Of a stretch of 64,000 bases of DNA, positions 10,391 through 23,100 are shown in pieces. Numbering within the stretch: position 1 is the stretch's first letter; each line of letters begins with the position of its first letter. The notes beneath the pieces are model-generated. The model saw nothing but the letters and a program-made list of their open reading frames with translations. It searched no databases and was not told the origin of the DNA. The DNA comes from Chamaecrista fasciculata (taxonomy: Eukaryota; Streptophyta; Magnoliopsida; Fabales; Fabaceae), in the NCBI GenBank assembly GCA_003254925.1, contig QANZ01001839.1:27768-91767 (forward strand). The letters run 5' to 3'. A program made the translations under genes and the position numbers.

Positions 10391-10665
10391 CAAAAAACCG
10401 GACCGGTCATTGACCCGGTGAAAGGCTCGGGTCACTGGTTCAACCGCTAGGTCACTGGTTCAACAAGTTGAGCCGATTTACTTAAAAAATACATTTTCAA
10501 ATATACATATTCATCAAATACATATTGATATATTACAATAATTTAATTTAAAATAAAAATTAAACATAACCATACGTCCATCACAAATAATAAGTGTCAA
10601 ATATTTAATTTTTTTTTTTATTATTTTTTTCAAATATTTCCGGGTCAACCGATTTCCGGTTTAAA
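10391..10665. repeat. Degenerate relative of the hAT-type element
   Basis: The stretch opens with caaaaaaccggaccggtcat and carries 'ggttcaac' and 'gggtcaaccgatttccggtt' repeats, resembling the ends of the 949-bp element in the PP2A B' intron. The ends are eroded and no target-site duplication could be read, so the limits are approximate. Confidence 0.35.
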
Positions 10666-10815
10666 AAATAATTGTAGGTATATATAAAAAATAAGTGTCA
10701 AATATTTATTTAAATTTATATATATTAAAAATAAAAAATAATTGCATTATATATATTAATATTTTATACATGATGAAAACAACTAAATACATATATACAC
10801 AAACATATATAGATA

Positions 10816-10849
10816 CTAGGGGCTTTGCGTGCCCTAACGGGCACGCAAA
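10816..10849 (-). mobile_element. Probable Helitron 3' terminus
   Basis: On the minus strand a perfect 11-bp stem (TTTGCGTGCCC / GGGCACGCAAA, plus-strand 10824-10834 and 10839-10849) with a 4-base loop is followed by GCCC, CTAG and then T. A short GC-rich hairpin a few bases before CTRR, inserted next to T, is the standard 3' end of plant Helitrons. The 5' TC end and any coding sequence should lie at higher coordinates; I could not identify them, so the length is unknown. Confidence 0.5.
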
Positions 10850-11490
10850 TATGTATGTAAAATAAATAAGAGACTAAATTGTTAACTTAGTAAAGAAAGA
10901 GAGACCAAATAGTAAATTTTCTCTTATTTTTAATTTCATAGACTATAATTTTAAACATGGACGACCAGAAAGGGATGGAGCCATATAATATAAGATATAT
11001 ATTTTAAAAAAAACATGATACTATATCGGGTAAGGTGGATACCTCTATCTACGAACTCGAATTCATCTCCATAATTTTAAATGAGTAAATCTCCATACCC
11101 AAACAGGCCAAACTCATTCATTTTTATTCAGACCTATACATTGACCCAACAGATAAAATTTATAAATTTGTAGGTATTTTAATCATTTATAAATTCAATG
11201 GATCTAGAGAATAATAACTTTTTTTAATAATCATTTATTTATTTATTTTCTTTATGATCCTAAATATAAAATAGGAAAAAATAAAAATAACTTTGAATAC
11301 AAAATTCGAATTTGAAACTAACAATTTTCCTAAAGTAACGCATTCTTACAAGTTAAACCGCGTTTTATTTATCATTGTCATGGAAACAAAGCTTCGTGCT
11401 GACGTCACAAGTTGTATTAACCACAAATTCCACGTGTTATCGTTTGAGCACTATTTCACGCAAAGCCCATAACATTAATTTTCACTTTAT
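10850..11490. other. Intergenic DNA upstream of the PP2C gene
   Basis: No gene recognised. The part after about 11390 includes 'gctgacgtcac' (an as-1/CRE-like TGACGTCA core) and 'ccacgtgtt' (a G-box-like ACGTG core), which may belong to the PP2C promoter. This is motif matching only. Confidence 0.4.
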
Positions 11491-11962
11491 CGTTGTCCAC
11501 ACCAGATTATTATCACTCTCTCTCTCTTTCTCTCTCTAGCATAGTGGTGTGGAGCCCATTGCTGGACCTGTGCTTTGCTGGCTTCAAGCTCGCCATTGTT
11601 ACTCTTTTATGTGGCTTGTCTGCTCAGAACAAAGGCAACGAAAAGCAAGGGTTTCAGCTGGTGTTAGCGAAATCTTTCTCTCTCACAAAAAAACAAAAAA
11701 AAATCATTTCTGAGAAATTCGACGTCTCTGTTCTTCTTCCAGAATTTCATCTTCTGCATACCACTTGCTTGAGAAACAGACTGGGAAAGGAAAAAAAAAG
11801 AGGCACCAATTCTTCTTCCTTTTTTTTTTTGGTTTGTTCTCTCTCTTTCTTGATTTGATGGATCCACAGATCTAATGCAATCATACTCGCTTGACTCTCC
11901 TCTTCTTTCCAGATCCTCAACTTACGCAATCAGTAGCTTCAAATCAAGAGTCGAATTTTTGG

Positions 11963-12389
11963 GTGAGATCTCTCTCCGGATTTAATTGTTACTGCGTTTT
12001 TGTTGTCGTGTCCTTGATGGATTAAGCTATTTTAGCTCTCGCGGAGGTTTTGGTAGCTTGGGTTTTTGATTTCGAATGTGAATGAGAAGATTGGATTTCC
12101 AAAGAATTGACCAAAAGCTTGGCTGAGAAATAAAGTGGGGTTGGGTTTGACTGACCTCTCCTTGTGATAAGAAAAGTAGACGTACAAATTAACGTCGACT
12201 ATTCTTCTTATATTGAATTTTTCAGCTTTGACAGTTATAGTTTCTTTTTCTAACACGAGACGAAGTCGACTGTTTGATTTGTAAGAGAATCCAATTGTAA
12301 AGGGGGCTTGTTTAGGGCAACTCTGTTTGTGTGTTGTTGTATTAGAACCATAACTGATTCTGTGTATTTGTTTGTTGTTTCTGTTTTAG
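11963..12389 (+). other. Candidate 5'-UTR intron of the PP2C gene
   Basis: A GTGAGA donor at 11963 and a TTTCTGTTTTAG acceptor ending at 12389 bracket U-rich DNA between a CT-rich probable leader (about 11500-11960) and the coding start at 12521. Frames in this stretch are short and unconvincing. No transcript evidence is available here. Confidence 0.4.
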
Positions 12390-12520
12390 TGGATCATCGT
12401 TACTGTGGTGAAAAGTTGAGGGCTATTGTACCAATCGTGACTGAAAATTGTGAAGGCGAGGCTGCTTTTGGGCGGTGTTTAGATGTGGAAATTCTTGAAG
12501 GTTGTGTGGTGAGATGAGGG

Positions 12521-15500
12521 ATGTTATCGGAGTTGATGAACTTTTTGAGGGCCTGCTTTCGGCCAGGTTCGGAGAGATATGCACGAACAGGTTCAGATGG
12601 TGGAGGTAGACAAGATGGATTGTTATGGTACAAGGATTCGGGGCAGCATGTGAATGGTGAATTTTCAATGGCTGTGGTCCAAGCCAATAACTTGCTGGAG
12701 GATCAGAGCCAGCTTGAATCAGGCTGTTTGAGCTCCCATGAATCTGGCCCTTATGGAACCTTTGTGGGTGTCTATGATGGTCATGGAGGGCCTGAGACAT
12801 CCCGGTTTATCAATGATCACCTCTTTCACCATCTCAAGAGTAAGTAACTTCACGATGAGTGAGTGAGTTCTAAAGCCTTTCTGTATGGGTGAATTCTATG
12901 TATGGCCGTTTAGATGTTTGTTATCAGCTATTCTAATGAAAAATATGATATGTGGATTTTCCAAATTATGATTTTTCAACTCAATACCATATTGTTGGAG
13001 GAACTTGGTAGCATACACTTTGAAACTTTTATCAAGTTTTGTACTTCCTGTTTTGGTATTTTGTAGGTTGTTGTATCCTCTCTACCCTCCAATTTCAAGC
13101 TTCTGTAGTGAGGGTTGCTTTTTAACTTGATAAAATGTATATAGAAAGTACATGGTCTAGGAGAGAGCCAAGAGAAGAAAAGCTGTAAATGAGATTGAAC
13201 CAACGCTTTTTGAGCGAAACCAGATGTGTTTAAATAAGGGACACTTCCTTCATTTCTTCATTTCTTGTGCTTTTCTTCTAACCCTTATAAACTGTTGGTG
13301 CATGGCTGGGGAGATGCTTTTTTGTCATTTGGAGCAAGAAATGGAGCAGGGGATGAATTTCCTTGCTAGTGTTTATTTTTCCATGGTCTATCAGCTATCG
13401 ATTAGATTAAGGTTGTGATTTTTGAGGAGTTAAATAGAGGATATGGAATTTGTGGATATCAGTGCTTGTCTAGATCTTAGTTTGTTATCTGTTGTCTGAC
13501 TGGGTTCTGCTCTATTTGGAACTGTTATTCTCCATTGAATTGTCCGTTTCAAATATTCTTACTCCAGTTCTAATTGCAGAATTTGCTGCCGAGCAGCAAT
13601 CAATGTCAGTGGATGTAATTCGCAAGGCATTTCAAGCAACTGAAGAGGGATTTACATCCCTTGTTGCCAAACAGTGGTTAATGAAACCACAAATTGCAGC
13701 AGTTGGGTCATGCTGTCTCGTTGGTGTTATTTGTAATGGAAACATTTACATAGCAAATCTTGGTGATTCACGTGCTGTTTTGGGAAGAGCAGTCAAGGCA
13801 ACTGGGGAGGTTCTAGCCATGCAATTGTCAACAGAGCATAATGCGGCAATAGAGTCCATCAGGCAGGAACTTCATTCTTTGCATCCTGATGATTCACATA
13901 TTGTCGTTTTAAAGCATAACGTGTGGCGAGTGAAGGGCCTAATACAAGTGAGTCATTTATAGCTTCATCGAATTAGTTTTCATGCTCTTAATGGCATTTT
14001 AAAATTGAAACATCTCAATTCCTGGCCCTTGGAATTAACATCTTCAGTTTTAAGATGAGTTTCTTGTATGCAAATACAATTTTTGGGATGTAAAGGTCAC
14101 TATAGTCTTTTATATTCAGAATCGATTGATGGTAGTCATGATGACTTAACCGAAAAACATCATTTGAATGGAATAGATAATTAGTTCTAGCTATCTCATT
14201 ATCATAATGGCATTCCTGCGAATGTTATTCCTGCTCAATTTTTCTGAACCAGAGTTTTTTTTAATTAAAAGTAGTGGAAAGCCAAATAACATTCCATGAC
14301 CTGTCACTCTTGTTTATACTTCTCATTAATTTATGATTTTGGGATACTGATGAGCAGAAGGTTCCAAAATCATACCTAATACATAATAGTATAGGTACTA
14401 TATATAAATTAATTCTATCTCTCTATACCACCCTGCCCATCTACACACTCAGATCACATAATAGTGGACAAGCATATCTGGTTGTGATTTCTTGAACAGG
14501 TGACATTAACTAGAGAAATAGCATCAGCATGACTTGATAATTTTTTTTTTCCAGCTCTTATCTTCCCTTACTTTCATTACTTATACTTTAGAACCTTTTT
14601 ATCTTGCAGGTTTCTAGATCTATTGGAGATGTATATTTGAAAAAGGCTGAGTTCAATAAAGAACCTCTGTATGCTAAATTTCGACTTCGGGAGCCATTCA
14701 AGAGGCCTATACTGAGTTCAGAACCATCAATATCAGCGTGTCAGTTGCAGCCACAGGATCAGTTTATTATATTTGCATCTGATGGACTCTGGGAGCACCT
14801 CAGCAATCAAGAAGCAGTTGATATAGTACAAAATAATCCCCGCAGTGTAAGATATGAATTTAAATGCTAAAATACTGGACATTGCTATGCCAATTTTCAC
14901 TAAGATTGAAATGAATAGATCATGGATTCATGGCTATTCTTCACTGAAAACTCAGTAGAAACTAATGTGGAATTTTTGTTGTTCCTGACTCCTGATTACT
15001 TTATATGCAATTAAAATTATGGTGTTGTAAGCAACTTGCAGCCCATAGAGACGAGGGCATATACTTTTGCACTCTGAAGAAGTTGCTTATTTGTCCTTAA
15101 GTTCTGTAGTGTGCACTGTTTGCTACGTTGTTTGAACTATTTATTTGACATCTATGCTCAGAGTATGAAAATGGAATTGCTCAGTATTTCTAGAGTCATG
15201 GCCGTAGTGAAACTCATTATGAGGATATCTAAGAGAATGTAGTTCTAAATAATAAATGCCAATGTCATGAAGATAGAGGGAAATCATTTCGTCAGGATGA
15301 AGAATCTTGTTCTTTAGATTCTACCCCAAAATAAAATTGTTGTCTAAATATATTTATCAGATATAAGTAGAAATCGATTCTGGGATTTGAAGCCTTCTCT
15401 AAGTTTGGCTAAACTTTTGTTTTATGGCTTGTGAACTACTTGAAGCTATTTTTATGAGTACATTGTACAAAATGGGTTTATATTGTCTGCTATCCTTTCA

Positions 15501-15771
15501 GGGAAGTGCAAGGAGGCTGGTGAAAATTGCCCTCCAGGAGGCAGCAAAGAAGAGAGAAATGAGATATTCAGACCTAAAGAAGATCGACCGTGGGGTGCGT
15601 CGACATTTCCATGATGACATCACCGTGATCGTGGTGTTTCTTGACTCAAATCTTGTGAGTAGGGCAAGTTCGGTTAAGTTTAGTAACATATCAGTTAGAG
15701 GGGGTGGTATGACACTGCCTCCTAACACACTGGCACCTTGTACTACACCAACGGAGGGTGGTGGTACCTGA
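12521..15771 (+). CDS. Protein phosphatase 2C, plant clade D
   Basis: Mn/Mg-dependent Ser/Thr phosphatase. Coding exons are 12521-12839, 13580-13947, 14610-14846 and 15502-15771, giving 397 residues; all introns are GT-AG and phases close. PP2C motifs are present: VYDGHGG at 84-90, GDSRA at 168-172, SRSIGD at 231-236, ASDGLWE at 285-291 and HDDITVIVV from 345. The N-terminus ([15 protein letters not shown]), the SQLESG segment and the C-terminal 'LAPCTTPT' match what I recall of Arabidopsis At4g38520 and its clade-D relatives. Clade-D members dephosphorylate plasma-membrane H+-ATPases and are inhibited by SAUR proteins in auxin-driven growth; that role is known for the clade and inferred here. 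No key residue is missing. In Arabidopsis the closest relative sits beside a V-ATPase B gene, also present in this window. Confidence 0.95.
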
Positions 15772-15799
15772 TTTAAGTAAGTTGTATCTTTTTTACGTT

Positions 15800-18045
15800 T
15801 TTGTTTGTATCAATTTCTAGTGTGAATACCAGGTATCATTAAAATAGCAATGAGAGGAGGAGCAAGCGCAGCACTTCAATTCTTTGAAATGTGAACTGTA
15901 ACTTTACTAGAATACTAATACTCATCTTCATGTTTAGCTTCTTTGCCACAAACCCCAAACAACACAAGACATCTTCTGATGATGACACCATTATAAGAGT
16001 TGCCTTGGCACCACTTTTACCCTCATTCTCACCATTACTTCCTCATTTTCATTTATGTCCCCTCTCTCTCATTTTGTCTTGAAATTGATAAAAAGGAAGT
16101 TTGATTTGGATTGTGACAACTTAAATTTAGCTTTATAAAAGTAAGATTTAGATTAGGTGCTGTAGAAAGAAATTTCTTTGCATATCCTGGGTATTGTATT
16201 ATATTCATGGTGTTTTCGTTGTTGGATTGGACCGAACCCATTCCACACTATTGTCTGTCCTTTCAAATATTTGAACATGTAGAAAGTAATTAAATATATA
16301 GGTTACCCGTTACGCTAACTTTGTTATTTTTATAGTTATCGTAATCGAATTATATTCCCTACCTCTCATCTCTTTACCATCATATTTACTTGTATATATA
16401 TAAAAAAAACTTATTAAGATATAATGTTCGAACACTTTAATTTTTCATATCCAAAAAATATAAACAACTCTTAACTAATAATAACTCATTGTTTATTAAA
16501 ATGAACACTTAAATTGAATACTTGTAAATAAACGATTAAGTGAACATTTTAGTCTTTTTACCCAGCCTAACGTAATAATTTCTGTCAATTGTAAAATGAT
16601 TTGACATTTTCATCTTATATGCTTCTGATTTAAAATTAGTGTTTCCAACATTTTAACACGATGATGTATAAATAACATTTGAATTTAGGCTAGCTTACCG
16701 AAAAAAAAAACATTTGAAATTAGGCTAGAGAGCTAAAGTTTCGATTTGGGCACATTTTGTGTTTTTGAGGTGGATTCCACTTTGGACACTGAAACAGTGT
16801 CTAATTGACAATAATTACATGACTGATACTTCAACCCCGTGAAAGGATGTCAGATTAACCAAATTGTGTAGATTAACAGGAATTAAAATGAGTAAGTGAA
16901 CTATTTGAATTTTGAAAAATTAAAATATATAATTCAATTATTGAAAGAACAGAATAATATATTTTTTAGTTATTTTTATGGATAAAAAAATACATTATTC
17001 AATTATTTTTAGAGATTAAATTGTATATTTTAATATTTTAGAATTTAGATATTTCAAAAGTAATTGGAAGAATACACAATCCGACTTTTAAATTGTCGAG
17101 ATGTGCTTCTCAATCACAATCCCAAGCCAAAAAGAATGCCATCATCAATCTAACAAGAAATGTGACAAATTCAATACCAAAATCAAATTAGAAAGTTGAA
17201 AATAAACTTAGTTAAAAGAGAATAAAATTTAATTGATTAAAATAGTACAGAGAACTCATGCCGTTATATAACTTAATTTAATAATAATTTTGTAGTATTT
17301 TTGCAGTTTCAATAAAGTTACACATTTATGACTGTAAATTTTGTTAATGCCATTGGTCCTCTGTTTTTCATTTTTTATAAACCAAATCAAAATGCCATAC
17401 AAAATTATTCAACGTCCTTTTTACGATTCAGAGGAACCTAGTTTAGAAAGGGTACTAGACTGTTAATAAATTCTTACCTGGAAGTTTGCCTATTTCCCCC
17501 AATCATCTAGTACGGGAAGTATTGTGTTTTTACTTTTTAACCCTTATTTAATCCCTATTAATTTCAGAACCGTTTTGGTCCTTATCTTTGTATGATTAAT
17601 CTCTTTCAATCAATTCATCGTTCATACGTACAAGAATGGAGAATTGATTAACAAATTAAAGTAATCGTACTAAAAGGTTAAAATCATTTTGATTTTCGGA
17701 TTATAAGATGAATATTATTTTAGTTCTCAATTTTTTATTCCATTTTGGCTTTAAAATTTTATTCATTTGTTTTGATATAAATCTAAAATATTGTTTTATC
17801 TAATTATTATCTTATATTTGACCTGAGCAATTGTGAAACTAAAAAATAAATTTTCTTTTCATACATATTTTAATTTTAATAAATTAATATAGAGAAGATT
17901 TTTTAAATTATAAATTAAAAACAAATTTATAATTATAAGATTCTTTTATATCTATTGCTTTACTTAATATAACATATATATAAAAAATTATTCAGATCAA
18001 TTATCTAATTCACAAATAACGTAAAAATCAAATAAAATTATAGTC
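15800..18045. other. PP2C 3' region and AT-rich intergenic DNA
   Basis: The first few hundred bases after the PP2C stop are probable 3' UTR. The rest is AT-rich with short frames only. No gene or RNA gene was recognised. Confidence 0.5.
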
Positions 18046-18050
18046 AACAA

Positions 18051-18236
18051 AGGTTGATTCAGTTGGTAAGGAGTCAACTTATAGCCCACAAGATGGTGTG
18101 ATCGAATACTGTCACTGATATAAGAGCTTTGTTGGTAGGCGATCTGTAAGTACCTCTCTAAGTATTCATAGAGCCTGAAGGCATGCCCTACACTTAGTGA
18201 GCTCCCGGGGCTCAACTCACCTAAATTTTCTTCAAT
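18051..18236 (+). repeat. tRNA-derived SINE-like element
   Basis: The sequence 'tgattcagttgg' (from 18055) matches 10 of 12 positions of the tRNA A-box consensus, and 'tgatcgaatac' (about 18099) resembles a B box, about 40 bases downstream. The 3' part ends in 'cttcaataaaaaaa'. This is the build of a plant SINE with an internal RNA polymerase III promoter. Its higher GC content stands out from the flanks. A target-site duplication was not clear, and there is no tRNA cloverleaf. Confidence 0.45.
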
Positions 18237-18442
18237 AAAAAAATTTAAACTAATAATAAAAAAACTAAAAATTAAATAAAATAAAAAAAGATTTGAAGAA
18301 TAAAATAAAACTCATCCTGTAATTTGAGCATTAAAATTGGACTAAAAATTTGAATAATTTTTTCAAATAAAACTAATAATGTATATATTTATATCAAGAG
18401 GGCTAAAAGTGTAAGATAAACTGGCGAGTTCATGTGCATTTT

Positions 18443-18532
18443 GGGAGCAGATCCTCTGCCGTACCGCACACCGTGCGGTGCGGCGAGGACCAATGGCGGG
18501 CTGCCACGTGGCGCCACGTGTGATCCATTGCC
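18443..18532. repeat. 90-bp GC-rich palindromic insertion with 9-bp TSD
   Basis: An isolated GC-rich island lies in very AT-rich DNA, flanked by identical 9-bp repeats gtgcatttt at 18434-18442 and 18533-18541. Inside, cctctgccgtaccgcac (18453-18469) pairs with gtgcggtgcggcgagg (18473-18488) with one bulge and one mismatch, and 'gccacgtggcgccacgtg' holds two G-box cores. The layout suggests a very short non-autonomous element, possibly Mutator-like from the 9-bp duplication. Confidence 0.5.
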
Positions 18533-18541
18533 GTGCATTTT

Positions 18542-20015
18542 AGGTCACACTGACACAGTCAGGACTTAAATCCTGATGTATGTACTGCTTAATGTGCTAA
18601 TGTTTTGGATGACACTTCAACAATCCTTCCAAAATTTCCTTGCTCACGTAGGGATAGATTCCTCCTCAAATCCTGTCTGTACACACATAAACAATTATAA
18701 TGCTCTGCTAACTGCTAAGTGCTAACTAAACTTGTACTTAATCACATTTATGATGCTCTCCTAACTAAACCCATACTTAATCACAATTATTCTCTCATTA
18801 ATTATATCATCACTCCAACATAAACACTCAAATTTTGACCTTGTCTAAATGAAGAAAAAGTTATATAAAATTCTTCACATGTTTATTGTAAAATTCCTCT
18901 AATTATTTATGTTTATACTATATTATCATGCCTATAATTATTCTTTATAGTCTTTTGTATTTTAAACTATATAGTAAAGTAAGTGGCTAACAATATTATA
19001 AAATATTTTTTGTAAAACTTATCTATTATAATACTTTCGTCCTATTCTCAATATCAGATTCATCACATTTTATAAATCATTCAATCCACAATTTCAAGAT
19101 TAACTACATTTACAATTATTTAATAATTCACATTTTTTTAATTATTTTTAAAAAATAATGTAATTTTAACATTTTAAAAAAGTAGTTTTTGTTTATAGTC
19201 TATTTTTTAATGTCCGATTCATTATATACAAAATTATCTTTTATATTTTCCCTATTATAATTAATCATTTAAAATAAATTTAACACTTATTATTTTTATT
19301 CAAAAAAATCTTATATAAATCCACCCCATATCACTAATTTCTGACAATACCATACACAAGACGACCCCTTTTACAAATTACACCTCTTTTTTCTGACTTT
19401 GACTCCTCTTTTTACTCACACACTTGCTTGTTTCCTCTCTCTCTCTCTCCCTCTGTCATTGTGTCCTCCCTACTCTTATAATTCTCCATTAAACTTTTCT
19501 TTTTTCTTTTACTTATTTATTTTTTAATTTTTTAATCCCTCTTTATCACACAATGGTTCTTCATTACCATGCCCGTACTCTTTGTCATCAAGGCCATATT
19601 GCCAAACACTAGAATCCTGTCTTGTCTTTTCTCTCCTTCTCGAGCCCCTACCTTCTTTCTCACTCTCCCTCTCACTACTCCTTCATTTCTTCTTCTTCCT
19701 CTGTTAAGTGTTCATGTCCTGTCAGTTTATAGTATTATCTTTGCTATTAGTGTGGCTTTTTTTTTTACTAGTAATGCCATCATTAAGACACTAATAATAC
19801 GTTTTGCTTCTGCCTAGATATTTTCTTTTTTTGGTTTTTATTTCTGTGTCAAGAAAGATTGATGAGAGTCAGAGATGGTGGAGTGGGTTGGTTTCTCCTA
19901 AGCTTGTCAATGGCTGCTGCATCAGCATTTCTATCCAAAAAAGCCGTCTTTTGTGTACTCAAGAGGAAAATAGTTATGCCTTTTAGTCTACTTTCTTTGT
20001 TTCTTTGAAACCCAT
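18542..20015. other. Intergenic DNA and probable promoter of the DUF632 gene
   Basis: AT-rich sequence with CT-rich tracts near 19430-19460 and 20030-20060, typical of plant promoters and leaders. Frames such as 19569-19817 are hydrophobic by composition and show no known family. No gene called. Confidence 0.45.
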
Positions 20016-20135
20016 TTGAAAGAAAGCACTTTCTTCTCCTTCTTCTTCTTCCTTCTTCTTCCATTCGAAAAAGGACCCATCTTTTTTATCACAAAAAGAA
20101 CACGCACAGTCCTCCAAGTAAGAACCTTTCTTATT

Positions 20136-20164
20136 CTAGAGAGAGAAAGAGAGAGAGAGAGAGA
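20136..20164 (+). repeat. GA-repeat in the 5' leader of the DUF632 gene
   Basis: An almost pure run of GA dinucleotides lies immediately before the start codon at 20166. Such GA/CT tracts are common in plant leaders and can bind GAGA-binding BPC factors; that role is inferred only from the motif. Confidence 0.6.
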
Positions 20165-20165
20165 G

Positions 20166-23100
20166 ATGGGATGTGTAGCTTCTAAACTAGAGGAAGAAGA
20201 AGAAGTGGTAGCTATATGTAAAGAGAGAAAAAGCCAGTTAAAGCTTGCAGTAGAGAGAAGATACGCTCTAGCAGAGGCTCATTGTAAGTATTTTCATTCT
20301 CTGTATGCAGTAGCTGCTGCCATTAAGCTTTTCGTAGCTCGCCATTCTTCTCCTTCCTCACCTTTCCTCATAACTTTCCCTCCACCTTGTTGCCCTACAC
20401 CTTCCGAAAAATCCGAAAATAATGTCATAAACAACCCAATGTTCCTCCAGCAAGCACCATGCGAGTCCAAGCATGAAGCTATTGCTTGTGATTCCTGTGC
20501 TTCTTCTTCTTTGTCTTCTACAACCTCAGAATCAGAATCTGCTGAGGAAGAGGAAGAAGAAAAAGAAGATGAAGTTCAGAGACAAGAGGAAGAACACCAT
20601 CAGGTGGAACAGCCTTTTGGGTACTATTACATGCATATGCAACAACCACCACCAACAATGATGCCATCACCACAGAGAGATTTTGGGTGGGATTTCTTTA
20701 ACCCATTTGAGGGTATGAGAAATGAGGTTATTAGTGGGTATCGTCGGAACTCAGATGATGATTTGAGGGTTGTGAGGGAGGAAGAAGGGATTCCAGAGTT
20801 GGAGGAGGAAGGAGAAAGAGATGATTTTGAAGAAAAGGTGGTGACTTTGGAGGAAAATAATGAAGGTGTTGTTGTGGAGAATGGGAATGGTAATAATGTT
20901 GAAACTGGGAATAATGTGTTAAATGTGGTTAATGAAAGTGAAAGCCATGTGGACCCAAAAGGGCTTACAGTTCTTGATACTCAAGAGGAAGGAAGGGAGC
21001 TTCTTGATGCTTTAAAAGATATTGAGGACCATTTTGTAAGGGCATATGATTCTGGGAAGGATGTGAGCAGAATGCTTGAGGCTAATAGAATCCCGCTTCA
21101 GTCTGGTTTGGAGGAAATAAAAGGTGGGTCCTCTCTGTACCTTCAAATTTTATGAGCTATGTAGGAAAAATATGTATTTCAAGTTGCTATCAAGTTTCTT
21201 GAATAATGATACATAAAAGTTAAGTACTTGGTTGCCCTGAAAAATCTTTAGGTTTATCATTTTAATTTGCCTCATATCTCTGCTCAGATATTCTTTCTTG
21301 TACCGGGACTCTTTTCATCCTCTGGAAGAATCATTTTTGGGCTAATCCATTTTAAACTTTCAAATGTACCCTAACTTTGTTGGTTTATGTCCGCCAGGGA
21401 ATGATATGAATTGAAATTCTTGGATATATTTTCCACTATTTTCGGAACTCAAGTGTCATTTTCAGAAACACTAGAATGAATGAATTTCTAGTTTTCTACC
21501 TATAGATTACAGAACCACTACTTGAATATCTCATCTGGTGATATATTGTGCCTATATATTTCCCTTTTATACATGCACTGTATTTACTTCACTCCTTGTA
21601 TTTTTGTTAGCTGGTCCCCAACTTTTTAAGTTTCAGCCTCACAGAATTTGATTGGTTTCTGCTCTCTATGCAGAAAATTCGATCAAGCTCATTCATGCAA
21701 TAACATGGCATCGCTCCACTTCCAAGCCATCATCATGCAAGAGCCTTGTGGTATCCGATGCAAAAAGTTCTGTTACTTGGACGGAATATAAGAATGACCT
21801 CTTTGATGACTATGGAGGAATGGAATCAGGAAGCCATTCATTAACCTTAGGAAGGTTATATGCATGGGAAAAGAAACTGTATGAGGAGGTTAAGGTTAGT
21901 TGGTTTCGTGATTCCTTCTCGTTTGAATTTATATTTTTTCTTTGAATCGTGATTAGGCTGAGCATCAAATATCAGTATTATCTTCTTTGTGTAACATTTT
22001 GCTTCTATCTTCATTCTGGGATTATTTGACTTTAAAATTGCTTTGTACCATGGAGTTGATACCTGCTCTCAACTTACTTTTTCTATATTCTAGTGAAGTT
22101 AGCATGATTTATTATGCTTTGTTGGAGGGAAAATCAGATCAGTGATGAATGCTGATCCAGGATGGTTTCAAACATCGAATAATATAGCTCAAGTAGCTGT
22201 ATTTGTAGTGCCAATACTAAATAAGACAGTTGTGCTAATGGGATGGTTGTAATATCCTCTATCAACTGTAATATGTCTCATGGGATAGTAGTAATGTCTT
22301 TCTCATTCCTTGGCTCATAGCATGTTTAATTTATGTTTTGCTGAGTTTCTGTGTTTTAAGCAACAACCTGCTAAATCTTTTTTTTTTCTTTTTTCGGTAA
22401 GCTGCTAAATCTTTAATTTATGTATTATTTTCCCTTCAGATTATTTTTTAACAAAACAATCTATGTTCAAATTTTCCCCTTACCACAGGCTGGAGACAAC
22501 ACACGGAAAAATTATGAGAAAAAGTGTGCACAATTGAGGAACAAGGATGTAAGAGGAGATGATGTACTAAGTATGGACAAAACTAGAGCTGCAGTGAAAG
22601 ACCTGTATGCTGGGATCTTGGTTGCAATTCGACAAGCAGAGTCAATCTCGAAGAGAATTCAGAAAATAAGGGATGAAGAATTGCAGCCACAAGTTGTTGA
22701 ACTTTTAAAAGGGTAAGATATAACATTGGAAAACTAAACAGACTCAACTATACTTGAATTTCATCAGTTTCTTATTTTCCNAACACACGGAAAAATTATG
22801 AGAAAAAGTGTGCACAATTGAGGAACAAGGATGTAAGAGGAGATGATGTACTAAGTATGGACAAAACTAGAGCTGCAATGAAAGACCTGTATGCTGGGAT
22901 CTTGGTTGCAATTCAACGAGCAGAGTCAATCTCGAAGAGAATTCAGAAAATAAGGGATGAAGAATTGCAGCCACAAGTTGTTGAACTTTTAAAAGGGTAA
23001 GATATAACATTGGAAAACTAAACAGACTCAACTATACTTGAATTTCATCAGTTTCTTATTTTCCGCTTTCCTAATGCAGCCTAACACAAACATGGAAAAT

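Noticed and set aside
11493..11858. 121-codon plus-strand frame before the PP2C gene
   Set aside because: It lies in the CT-rich probable 5' leader, ends in a homopolymer-rich stretch and shows no similarity; it is probably untranslated.
12400..12800. Minus-strand frames of 95 and 125 codons
   Set aside because: They lie opposite exon 1 of the PP2C gene and mirror its codon bias; they have no similarity of their own.
18051..18236. Possible functional tRNA gene
   Set aside because: Only A- and B-box-like motifs are present; no acceptor stem or anticodon arm can be formed, so a SINE-like element fits better.
19569..19817. 82-codon hydrophobic frame upstream of the DUF632 gene
   Set aside because: It lies in a CT-rich probable promoter or leader; Leu, Phe and Ser dominance follows from the base composition, and no family is recognised.
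22818..23000. 60-codon frame that could be called a separate small gene
   Set aside because: It is the second copy of DUF632 exon 3, produced by the duplication around the single N; it has no start or splice context of its own.
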